49,914 nt of DNA, from the NCBI GenBank assembly GCA_021818955.1, contig JAKASR010000027.1, forward strand, positions 1-49,914. The letters are read 5' to 3'. The number at the start of each line of letters is the position of its first letter. The stretch's first letter is position 1. Shown piece after piece: positions 24,282 through 31,625 of this stretch. The notes beneath the pieces were generated by a model. The model saw only the letters and a program-made list of their open reading frames with translations, was not told the origin of the DNA and ran no database searches. The position numbers and the translations under genes are program-made. Source of the DNA: Acidobacteriota bacterium. Its GTDB lineage: Bacteria > Acidobacteriota > Terriglobia > Terriglobales > SCQP01.

Positions 24282-25079
24282 GTGGTGGGCAAGCTCATCA
24301 TTCTTGGCTCGGGCACTTCCACCGGCGTGCCGACGCTGGGCTGCGATTGCGCCGTCTGCCACTCCGCGGATCCTCGCGACCGCCGGCTGCGCCCCAGCGT
24401 GCTCATCTCGGCCGGCGGCCACAATATTCTGATCGACACCACGCCCGACTTCCGCTACCAGGCCATGCGAGCCGGACTGCGTTCGATCGAAGCGGTGCTT
24501 TTCACCCATTCGCACGCCGATCACATTATGGGCATGGATGATATTCGGCCGTTCAACTTCAATCGCTCCCAGCCCATTCCGATTTACGCCGATGCCGGAG
24601 TGCTGGAGGATCTGCGCCGCGTCTTTCGTTATGTTTTTTCCGGCAACGAGTACGCCAGCGCCATCCCCCGGCTGACGGCGCACGCGATGCAGGGGCCGAT
24701 GGTGATCGAGGGCGTGCGGTTCGAGCCCCTGCCGGTCATGCACGGCAATTTGCCGATCCTGGGGTACCGCTTCGGCCCGAATGCTTACGTCACCGACTTC
24801 AGCAGCATACCCGAGGCGACGCTGCAGCGGCTGCGCGGACTCGACCTGCTGATTCTGGACGCGCTGCGGCATCGTCCGCATCCGACCCATTCCCATTTGG
24901 CCAACTCCCTGGCGCTGGTGGAACGGTTGCAGCCGCGCCGGGCGCTGTTCACTCACATCTGTCACGAGCTGCCGCATCGGGAAACTTCGGCCCTATTGCC
25001 GCCGGGGGTGGAGTTGGCCTATGACGGCTTGGAAGTGGGGATCCGGCTCGATGACGCCGCCGAGGACGGACTCGCCTAG
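24282..25079 (+). CDS. PhnP-like metallo-beta-lactamase-fold phosphodiesterase
   Basis: This 265-residue MBL-fold hydrolase has IILGSGTSTGVPTLGCDCAVC at the N terminus, the metal-binding motif THSHADHIMGMDD, a further His in VMHGNLPILGYRF, and LILDALRHRPHPTH near the C terminus. The CDCAVC cysteines match the extra zinc site of PhnP-type enzymes, which hydrolyse cyclic phosphoribosyl phosphate. No phn genes are near, so the true substrate may be another cyclic phosphodiester. The start is GTG 24282 (or GTG 24285). ribF starts 5 nt after the stop. Confidence 0.8.
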   Translation: MVGKLIILGSGTSTGVPTLGCDCAVCHSADPRDRRLRPSVLISAGGHNILIDTTPDFRYQAMRAGLRSIEAVLFTHSHADHIMGMDDIRPFNFNRSQPIPIYADAGVLEDLRRVFRYVFSGNEYASAIPRLTAHAMQGPMVIEGVRFEPLPVMHGNLPILGYRFGPNAYVTDFSSIPEATLQRLRGLDLLILDALRHRPHPTHSHLANSLALVERLQPRRALFTHICHELPHRETSALLPPGVELAYDGLEVGIRLDDAAEDGLA

Positions 25080-25084
25080 CCGGC

Positions 25085-26038
25085 ATGCGAGTCTATCGCC
25101 AGCCCGAAGCATTCTCCGCCGAGGCCGCCGGCACGGTGGTTTCGGCGGGCAATTTCGATGGCGTGCATTGCGCGCATCGCAGCATCCTGGCCGAAGCCGT
25201 CGCCGACGCCCGCTGCCGCGGCGCATGGGCGGTCGCGCTCAGCTTCGACCCGCACCCCGCGCATATCCTGCATCCGGACACCGCGCCACCGCTGTTAACG
25301 GATACGCCGGAAAAAATTCACCTGCTGTCGGAGCTGGGACTCGACGCGCTGTTGCTGCTGCCCTTTACCCGCGACCTGTCGCTGATGCCGCCGCGCCAGT
25401 TTGTCGCCGAACTGCTGTTGCGCCAGTTGCGCATGCGCTCGCTGCACGAAGGCGCCGATTTTCGTTTCGGGCACCGTCATGCCGGCAATGTCGAATCGCT
25501 GCGCCTCTGGTCCCAAGAATTCGGCTTCGACCTGAAGGTGCACACGCCCATTACTTTCCGCGGGCAGGTGATTTCCAGCAGCCGCATCCGGCAACTGCTG
25601 GCGGAAGGCCGGATCGGGCTGGCGCGCAGGCTGCTGGGGCGAAGCTACAGCCTGCAAGGCGCCATCATTGCCGGACGCGGCATCGGCCGCCGCGAAACCG
25701 TTCCCACGCTCAACCTGCAACCTTCGCCTTTGCGCTTATTGCCGGCCCGGGGCGTCTACGTTACCCGCTGCCGCATCGCCGGACGGCGCTTTCATGCGGT
25801 CACCAATGTTGGCCTGCGCCCCACCTTCGCCGACACCCCGCCTTCGCCGGCGATCGAAACTCACCTGCTCGACCAACAGCCTCCTCCAGCCGAAAACATG
25901 CAGGTGGAGTTTCTGTTCCGGTTGCGGCCGGAAATCGCCTTTCCCCATGCCGCCGCTTTGAAGGCGCAAATACTCGACGATGCGGCGCGCGCCCGGCGCG
26001 CTTTCGCGCACCTGGCCGCATGCGGCTTGGACGAGTAA
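25085..26038 (+). CDS. ribF: Bifunctional riboflavin kinase / FAD synthetase
   Basis: This 317-residue protein makes FMN and FAD from riboflavin. The adenylyltransferase half shows SAGNFDGVHCAHRSIL and the ISSSRIRQLL motif. The kinase half shows GRGIGRRETVPTLNL, VTNVGLRPTF and the IETHLLD segment with a candidate catalytic Glu. The usual PTAN nucleotide motif reads PTLN here. Length is normal. It follows the PhnP-like gene by 5 nt and is probably cotranscribed with it. Confidence 0.93.
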   Translation: MRVYRQPEAFSAEAAGTVVSAGNFDGVHCAHRSILAEAVADARCRGAWAVALSFDPHPAHILHPDTAPPLLTDTPEKIHLLSELGLDALLLLPFTRDLSLMPPRQFVAELLLRQLRMRSLHEGADFRFGHRHAGNVESLRLWSQEFGFDLKVHTPITFRGQVISSSRIRQLLAEGRIGLARRLLGRSYSLQGAIIAGRGIGRRETVPTLNLQPSPLRLLPARGVYVTRCRIAGRRFHAVTNVGLRPTFADTPPSPAIETHLLDQQPPPAENMQVEFLFRLRPEIAFPHAAALKAQILDDAARARRAFAHLAACGLDE

Positions 26039-26100
26039 GCGCCGCGGGTTCGGCGGCGCCGCGGCCCAGGGACTTACGGCGATCCTTAGCAAAAGCTGCG

Positions 26101-26106
26101 TATAAT
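26101..26106 (+). promoter_or_regulatory. -10 box of the DinB-fold gene
   Basis: A perfect TATAAT lies 50 nt before the ATG at 26157. No convincing -35 box precedes it at 16-18 bp. Confidence 0.45.
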
Positions 26107-26156
26107 ACCTTAGTCCGGACGCCGTTTCCACCCGGCACTTTCCAAGGAGGCAGAGC

Positions 26157-26693
26157 ATGAAAAAGGTTTACCTGGCCTGGGCGGTGTGCTTGCTGACCGC
26201 GGGCGCATTAGCCGCCCAAAGCAATCCGGCCAGCCGAATGTTCCGCGGCATGCTGATGCGCAATCAGCACAATATGGTCGGTTCGGCGGAGGCGATGCCC
26301 GCCGCAAAATACGGCTACCGCGCAACGCCCAAACAATGGACATTCCGCCATCTGATCGAGCATGCGACCATGGCCAACAACTATCTGTGCGCGGTGATAA
26401 GCGGCGCCACACCGAAACATGCCAGGCCCGCGAAAAACCCCGGCAAAGCCGAGTTGGTGAAGGCGTTGCGCGCATCGTACGCCTATTGCCATAGCCGCCT
26501 GGCCCAGCTCACCGACGCCGACATGAATAAGCCCGTCACCCTGTTCGGCCGGATGCATACTTCCGTTGCCGGCGCCATGCTGGTCGCCGCCGGAGACTGG
26601 AGCGATCACTATGCCCAGGCCGCTTTCATGCTGCGCCTGAATGGGTTGCTGCCGCCTTCAGCGCAACACGGCCGCATGCGGAAACATAAATAA
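26157..26693 (+). CDS. Exported DinB-family (four-helix) metal-binding protein
   Basis: This 178-residue protein has a signal peptide (MKKVYLAWAVCLLTAGALAAQS) followed by a DinB/YfiT four-helix domain. Conserved histidines lie in TFRHLIEHATMANNYL and GDWSDHYAQAAFMLRL, the usual metal triad region. Most DinB-fold proteins are cytoplasmic thiol-dependent enzymes; exported versions are common in Acidobacteriota and functionally unknown. AAGGAGG stands just upstream of the ATG. A long perfect hairpin follows the gene. Confidence 0.85.
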   Translation: MKKVYLAWAVCLLTAGALAAQSNPASRMFRGMLMRNQHNMVGSAEAMPAAKYGYRATPKQWTFRHLIEHATMANNYLCAVISGATPKHARPAKNPGKAELVKALRASYAYCHSRLAQLTDADMNKPVTLFGRMHTSVAGAMLVAAGDWSDHYAQAAFMLRLNGLLPPSAQHGRMRKHK

Positions 26694-26706
26694 AATTCAA
26701 ACGCCT

Positions 26707-26740
26707 GGCGAGCCTGGCGCGCGCATGCGCCAGGCTCGCC
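26707..26740. terminator. Perfect 14-bp hairpin after the DinB-fold gene
   Basis: GGCGAGCCTGGCGC (26707-26720) pairs perfectly with 26727-26740 around a 6-nt loop, 13 nt after the stop codon. AACTTCGTTTAT follows rather than a clean T-run. It is the strongest stem-loop in the window. Confidence 0.65.
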
Positions 26741-26810
26741 AACTTCGTTTATACCTGTCTCAATCCATAAACATCCGGCTTGATTAAACTTCCCCGCCCG
26801 CAAACTTCCG

Positions 26811-27060
26811 GCGGCTCGGCCGCTTTTACATTTAGGCGCTGACGCTTTCGCAAAGATCCGGCCGAAGCCGGACGCTTGGCGAATACGCATGGATGCCGGA
26901 AGTTTAATGTCGTTCAAAGGCGCGGGACCTAACAGGAACCCCGCGCGAACCCGGCCGGCGGGCATGGCTTGAGGCAATTTCTCCGAAATTGATAATGCTA
27001 GAGGCAATTTCTCCGAAATTGCCAATGACAAAAACTGCTGTCCGACGCGGCCGTTAACGC
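26811..27060 (+). repeat. Dispersed repeat copy B (full length)
   Basis: This 250-bp element is collinear with copy C. In order it has the hairpin GCGGC-TCG-GCCGC plus TTTTA; a GCGCTGACGCTTTCGCAA block; the hairpin TCCGGC-CGAA-GCCGGA; GGAACCCCGCGC; GGCATGGCTT; two tandem 30-bp units (26971-27000 and 27001-27030), each with AATTTC-TCC-GAAATT; and a tail from CTGTCCGAC to CCGTTAACGC. It fills the gap between the DinB-fold and DUF481 genes. A TACAAT at 27072-27077 follows it, 12 nt after the TTAACG of the tail. Confidence 0.88.
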
Positions 27061-27089
27061 TTCTGGAAAGCTACAATGCTGAAGAGCCT

Positions 27090-28172
27090 ATGAAGCGTCC
27101 GATGTCTGCCGTTTTCCGCCTGGCCGGCGTCATGTTGCTGCTCTGCGCCGCGCATGCCGCCGCCGATACTCTCACTTTCACCAATGGCGACCGCATCACC
27201 GGCACCCTGGTGCGCGCCGACGCATCCAATGTGTATTTCCAGAGCCCGATGTTCGGGCAAGCGGCCGTGCCCTGGAAGAATATCCAATCGCTGACAACGG
27301 AAAAACCTTATGTGCTGATTACCAGCCGTTATGGCGTGCATCATGGGCGTATCCTCCTGCGCCATCAGCAACTCATCATTTACCGCCAGGGTCATGCCAC
27401 CGCCATCCTGACGCCCAAGCAAACGGCGATGCTGGTCACTCCGGAAACCTACAGCCATGACATCACCGCCGCCTATCCGATCTGGAGCGGCTGGAAAGGC
27501 GCGCTCACCGCCGGAATCAGCCTGGTCAACGCCACCCAGTCGGTGCGCAGTTTTACCGGCAGCATCGCGATCAGCCGCCAGACGCCGCGCCTGGATTGGC
27601 TCCCGCCGCAATCCAAGACCAGTTTCGCGCTGCAAGGCAACTATGGCCGCATTGCTCAAACCGGGCATCCAACCGTTCTCACGGAAATTTTGAACAGTGC
27701 GCTCGAGCAGGATGAGTATCTCTCTACCCGGCTGTTTCTCTTCGCGAACGCGATAGGGGACCGCAATATCGCGCAAGGGTTGGGGCTGCAGCAAGCCTAC
27801 GGCGGCGGACTGGGCTGGAAAATCAAGCACACGCCGGCAACCGAGATTTCCGTCCGCGCCGATTTGCACTACACCCGCCAGCGCTTTTTAAACCAGGCCG
27901 GAAATCACTTTCTCGCTTCCAGCTACACCGAGAATTTCAGCCACCATTTCAACCAGGCGGTGATCTGGACCGAGTCGTTGAGCGTCACTCCCTCGTTGAC
28001 TCAAAGCCTGGCTTACCAAACCTCCGGTTCCACCGCGCTGGTGATTCCGCTGTATAAGGCGCTCAGCTTCAATACCAGCATCATCGACAGCTACATCAAC
28101 AACCCGCAGCCGGGATTTCTGAAAAATTCGCTGCAGTTTGTCAGCGGATTGCAATTCACGCTGCCCGGATAA
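27090..28172 (+). CDS. DUF481-family outer-membrane beta-barrel protein
   Basis: This 360-residue exported protein has a signal peptide (residues 1-25) followed by a small N-terminal domain with LTFTNGDRITGTLV and VPWKNIQSLTTEKP. From about residue 125 it has alternating amphipathic strands typical of DUF481 barrels, including GLGLQQAYGGGLGWKI and FNTSIIDSYINN and a C-terminal aromatic/hydrophobic strand. Function unknown; related proteins are salt-inducible outer-membrane proteins. Its promoter region contains repeat copy B. The stop is 5 nt from the end of the convergent nfo gene, so there is no space for a separate terminator. Confidence 0.8.
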   Translation: MKRPMSAVFRLAGVMLLLCAAHAAADTLTFTNGDRITGTLVRADASNVYFQSPMFGQAAVPWKNIQSLTTEKPYVLITSRYGVHHGRILLRHQQLIIYRQGHATAILTPKQTAMLVTPETYSHDITAAYPIWSGWKGALTAGISLVNATQSVRSFTGSIAISRQTPRLDWLPPQSKTSFALQGNYGRIAQTGHPTVLTEILNSALEQDEYLSTRLFLFANAIGDRNIAQGLGLQQAYGGGLGWKIKHTPATEISVRADLHYTRQRFLNQAGNHFLASSYTENFSHHFNQAVIWTESLSVTPSLTQSLAYQTSGSTALVIPLYKALSFNTSIIDSYINNPQPGFLKNSLQFVSGLQFTLPG

Positions 28173-28177
28173 CGGGT

Positions 28178-29161
28178 TTACGCGTCGCGAAGACGCAGCA
28201 AGGTTTGTAAGTTGCGCCGGTCGTCGCCGTCTTTTTCCAGGGGCGTTTCCAGGATAAAAGCGGCCTGCTTCCAGCGGGCATCGTGCAGCATGCGCCGAAA
28301 AAGGCCTGGGCCCAGATTGCCCGCCCCGATATGCTCATGCCGGTCGAGCCGCGAACCCAGGCGCGAGCGGGTATCGTTGGCGTGCCACACAAAGACGCGC
28401 TCGCGCCCAAGCTCGCGTTCGATATGCCGGCAGGTTTCCCGATAGCCGGCCTCGCTGACCAGATCGTAGCCGGCCACCCAGCAGTGGCAGGTATCGAGGC
28501 AAGCGCCGGCGGGCAAGCCGCGCAACAAATCGAGGATAGCGGCAAGCTCCCGGAAATCGCCGCCCAGGCGCCCGCCGCCGCCGGCGGTGTTTTCGATCAG
28601 CAAACGCAACCGGCCCCAGGCAAAGCCAGCGGCGGTTTCACGGATGGCCGCGGCCAGGCGAACGCGGGCGGCTTCACGGTCGCGGGGCGGCGCCCCCGGC
28701 CCGGTTTCGCCGCTTCCGGCAGAGGCGTCTTCCGCCCCCATGCTGCCGGGATGCAGAATGAGGAAATCCGCCTTGAGCGCCGCGGCGCGCTCTAATTCCC
28801 CCCGAAACGCCGCCTGCGAACGCTGCCGCAGGGATGCCTCCGCGCTGGCGAGGTTGACCAGGTAATTGACGTGGATGGCCAGGGGTTCGAGCCCGTATTG
28901 GCGCCGGCGCGCGGTCAACTCGGCGCAAGCGGCAGCGCTGGGCGTAATTGCGCGCCATTGCCGCGGGCTGGCGGAAAATATCTGCAGGCATTCACAGCCC
29001 AGCGCCCGCGCCCGATCCGCCGCGCGCTCCACGCCTCCGGCAATCGAGGTATGGATGCCGATGCGCGGACGGGGGCCGGCTGGACGCCCGCCCGCACCCG
29101 CTTTTGCCCGGCCGTTCGCCGGTTCCACCGGCGGCGCATGTTTACTTGTCGCTGCCCGCAT
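28178..29161 (-). CDS. nfo: Endonuclease IV (AP endonuclease family 2)
   Basis: This 327-residue DNA repair enzyme nicks 5' to abasic sites. The zinc ligand motifs are present: HVNYLVN, LILHPGS, LLIENTAG, CLDTCHCWVAGYD, WHANDT, DRHEHIGAGN and ILETP. About 35 extra residues, low-complexity and Pro/Ala-rich, precede the barrel. I chose the ATG at 29161 (minus) because GGGAG lies 6 nt upstream. The frame stays open back to 29518, but that extension is repeat copy C read in reverse. The enzyme starts divergently from the phosphofructokinase gene. Confidence 0.87.
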   Translation of the reverse strand: MRAATSKHAPPVEPANGRAKAGAGGRPAGPRPRIGIHTSIAGGVERAADRARALGCECLQIFSASPRQWRAITPSAAACAELTARRRQYGLEPLAIHVNYLVNLASAEASLRQRSQAAFRGELERAAALKADFLILHPGSMGAEDASAGSGETGPGAPPRDREAARVRLAAAIRETAAGFAWGRLRLLIENTAGGGGRLGGDFRELAAILDLLRGLPAGACLDTCHCWVAGYDLVSEAGYRETCRHIERELGRERVFVWHANDTRSRLGSRLDRHEHIGAGNLGPGLFRRMLHDARWKQAAFILETPLEKDGDDRRNLQTLLRLRDA

Positions 29162-29183
29162 TTTCGGCTCCCGCCTCGATGAA

Positions 29184-29430
29184 GCGGCTCGGCCGCTTTT
29201 ACTTTTCGGCGCTGACGCTTTCGCAAGGGTCCGGCCGAAACCGGACGCTTTGCAAATACTCACAGATGCCGATAGTTTATCTTCGTTCATAGGCGCGGAA
29301 CCTAACCGGAACCCCGCGCTTCGGCCTGCGAGCATGGCTTCAGGCAATTTCTCCGAAATTGAGCATGCTAAAGACAATTTCTTCGAAATTGCCAATGACA
29401 AAAACTTCTGTCCGACTCGGCCGTTAACGC
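29184..29430 (+). repeat. Dispersed repeat copy C (full length)
   Basis: This 247-bp element matches copy B along its whole length, with the same order of head hairpin GCGGC-TCG-GCCGC plus TTTTA, TCCGG...CCGGA hairpin, AGCATGGCTTC, two 30-bp units (from about 29341) and tail CTGTCCGAC...CCGTTAACGC. The two copies differ by many scattered substitutions, so they are not recent duplicates. It occupies most of the gap between the divergent nfo and pfp genes. Both strands are open in frame through it. Confidence 0.88.
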
Positions 29431-29452
29431 TTCCGGCGCAATCCGGTACAAT
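29424..29452 (+). promoter_or_regulatory. Promoter of the phosphofructokinase gene, -35 supplied by the repeat
   Basis: TTAACG (29424-29429), part of the conserved repeat tail, and TACAAT (29447-29452) are exactly 17 bp apart. Transcription would start near 29459, giving a 5' leader of about 65 nt before the ATG at 29525. Confidence 0.55.
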
Positions 29453-29524
29453 ATGGTTTCCATTATCGCAGTTGGAATGATTCCGGTCCGAATGATCTTC
29501 GGACCAGTAAAAGGACAACGGCTC

Positions 29525-30556
29525 ATGCGTATTGGTGTCTTGACAGGTGGGGGAGATTGCCCCGGGTTGAATGCGGTCATTCGCGGCATTGTACGGAAAG
29601 GCACGATGTTTTATGGCGACTCCGTCATCGGCTTTCTGGAAGGCTGGCGCGGAGTACTGGAGAACCGCTATCAGCCGCTGGATATCGACACCATTGCCGG
29701 GATCATCTTCCGCGGCGGCACCATCTTACGCACCTCGCGCACCAATCCGGCCAAATACGAAAATGGCATGGAACGCATCAAGGGCGCTTTTCAAACCAAC
29801 CAACTCGACGCCCTGATCGCCATCGGCGGCGACGATACCCTGGGGGTGGCGCAAAAGCTTTTCCAGGCCGGGTTGAACGTGGTCGGCGTGCCCAAGACGA
29901 TCGATAACGATCTCTCCGGCACCGATTATTGCTTTGGCTTCGATACCGCGGTCATGATCGCCACCGAGGCGATTGACCGGCTGCACACCACCGCCGAAGC
30001 GCACAATCGCATCATGGTAGTGGAGGTGATGGGACGCGATGCCGGCTGGATTGCCACTTATTCCGGCATCGCCGGCGGCGCCGACGTCATTCTGATCCCG
30101 GAAAAGCCGTTTGATATCGAGCAAGTCTGCGATTTACTGAAGCACCGCCATGCCCGCGGCAAATATTTCAGCATTGTGGTGGTGGCCGAGGGGGCGCGTT
30201 TCGCCAACGAAGCCGAACAAGCCACCCAGGGCAAAACCCGCGACGAATTCGGCCACGCGCGGCTGGGCGGCATCAGCAGCCGGCTCTCGGAAGAAATCGA
30301 GCGCCGCACCGGGTATGAAAGCCGGGTGGTCATCCTGGGGCACATCCAGCGCGGCGGCACGCCCACGGCGTTTGACCGGGTGCTGGCCACCCGCTACGGA
30401 GTGCAGGCGATTGATATGGTCCATCGCGGCGAGTTTGGCAAAATGGCCGCCTTGCGGGGGCAGCAATTAACCGCCGTTCCCCTAAATGAAGCGTTGGGCG
30501 TGAACCGCAAAGTGGACCCGGAGCTGTACGAACTGGCTTCCGTTTTCTTTGGCTGA
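29525..30556 (+). CDS. pfp: Phosphofructokinase, probably pyrophosphate-dependent
   Basis: This 343-residue group of PfkA-like enzymes phosphorylates fructose 6-phosphate. Active-site motifs are GVLTGGGDCPGLN, IGGDDTLG, PKTIDNDL, MGRDAGWIA and ILGHIQRGG. The residue after GGD is Asp104 and the residue before TIDND is Lys124. ATP-dependent enzymes such as E. coli PfkA have Gly at both sites, while Asp104 with Lys124 is the classic signature for pyrophosphate as phosphoryl donor. The enzyme would then be reversible. AAAGGA lies 9-10 nt before the ATG. The aroF gene follows after 38 nt. Donor specificity is inferred from residues only. Confidence 0.88.
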   Translation: MRIGVLTGGGDCPGLNAVIRGIVRKGTMFYGDSVIGFLEGWRGVLENRYQPLDIDTIAGIIFRGGTILRTSRTNPAKYENGMERIKGAFQTNQLDALIAIGGDDTLGVAQKLFQAGLNVVGVPKTIDNDLSGTDYCFGFDTAVMIATEAIDRLHTTAEAHNRIMVVEVMGRDAGWIATYSGIAGGADVILIPEKPFDIEQVCDLLKHRHARGKYFSIVVVAEGARFANEAEQATQGKTRDEFGHARLGGISSRLSEEIERRTGYESRVVILGHIQRGGTPTAFDRVLATRYGVQAIDMVHRGEFGKMAALRGQQLTAVPLNEALGVNRKVDPELYELASVFFG

Positions 30557-30594
30557 AGCCGGCGCGCGGGCGGCCGCCCCGCAAGGATGACCGT

Positions 30595-31620
30595 ATGTTA
30601 ATCGTGATGAAAGCCGGCGCCAGCCCGGCGCAGGTGCGCGCCATTTGCGAGCACATCGAACGCCTGGGGCTGCGCGCCCACCCCATTCCCGGCGCCCAGC
30701 GCACGGCGATCGGCATTACCGGCAACAAGGGCGCGATTGAGCTGAGCGATCTGGCCGGGTTGGATGGCGTGGCCGAAGCCATCCGGGTTTCGAAACCCTA
30801 CAAGCTGGTCAGCCGCGAGGTCAAGCCGGAATCCACCGCCTTTGCCCTGGGCCACGCCCAACTGGGCGGCCGCGAACTGGTGCTCATGGCCGGTCCCTGC
30901 GCGGTGGAAACCCGCGACCAGGTATTTCGCATAGCCGAGCGCGTTGCCCGCGCCGGGGCGCAGGCGCTGCGCGGCGGCGCCTTCAAGCCGCGCACCTCGC
31001 CATACAGCTTTCAAGGTTTGGAAGAGCGCGGCCTGGAAATTCTGGCGGCGGCGCGCGAAGCCTTTGGCCTGGCGATCGTCACCGAGGCTATTGATCATGA
31101 ATCGCTGCGCCTAGTGGCGCAATACGCGGATATGATCCAGATTGGCGCGCGCAACATGCAGAATTTCTCGCTCTTGCGCGCCGCCGGGCGCTGCGCCAAG
31201 CCGGTACTGCTCAAGCGCGGCATGGCCGCCACCCTGGAAGAATGGCTGATGTCGGCCGAATACCTGCTTTCCGAAGGCAATTATCAGGTCGCCCTCTGTG
31301 AACGCGGAGTGCGCACCTTTTCCGACCACTCGCGCAACACCCTCGATCTCAGCGTGGTGCCGGCCGTGAAGGAACTCAGCCATTTGCCGGTGATCGTAGA
31401 TCCCAGCCACGGCACCGGGCGGCGCGACCGCGTCCTGCCGCTTTCGCGCGCCGCCATCGCGGTCGGCGCCGATGGCCTGATCGTGGAAGTGCATGACGAG
31501 CCGGAACGCGCGTTCAGCGATGGATTGCAATCCATCTATCCGGAACAACTGGACCAGCTCTCGGCAGATCTGGGGAAATGGGCGCCGCTGGTGGGCCGCG
31601 GCTGGCGGCTAACGACCTGA
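30595..31620 (+). CDS. aroF: 3-deoxy-7-phosphoheptulonate synthase (DAHP synthase)
   Basis: This 341-residue enzyme condenses phosphoenolpyruvate and erythrose 4-phosphate, the first step of aromatic synthesis. An N-terminal ferredoxin-like regulatory domain (residues 1-75, starting MLIVMKAGA) precedes the barrel with [48 protein letters not shown] and [13 protein letters not shown]. This is the type I beta architecture, as in Thermotoga. It follows the phosphofructokinase gene by 38 nt. Feedback control by tyrosine or phenylalanine through the N domain is likely but not visible. Confidence 0.93.
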   Translation: MLIVMKAGASPAQVRAICEHIERLGLRAHPIPGAQRTAIGITGNKGAIELSDLAGLDGVAEAIRVSKPYKLVSREVKPESTAFALGHAQLGGRELVLMAGPCAVETRDQVFRIAERVARAGAQALRGGAFKPRTSPYSFQGLEERGLEILAAAREAFGLAIVTEAIDHESLRLVAQYADMIQIGARNMQNFSLLRAAGRCAKPVLLKRGMAATLEEWLMSAEYLLSEGNYQVALCERGVRTFSDHSRNTLDLSVVPAVKELSHLPVIVDPSHGTGRRDRVLPLSRAAIAVGADGLIVEVHDEPERAFSDGLQSIYPEQLDQLSADLGKWAPLVGRGWRLTT

Positions 31621-31625
31621 AAATT

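Noticed and set aside
26609-27031. 140-codon minus-strand frame over repeat copy B
   Set aside because: It overlaps the end of the DinB-fold gene and consists mainly of the repeat read in reverse; treated as a property of the repeat, not a gene.
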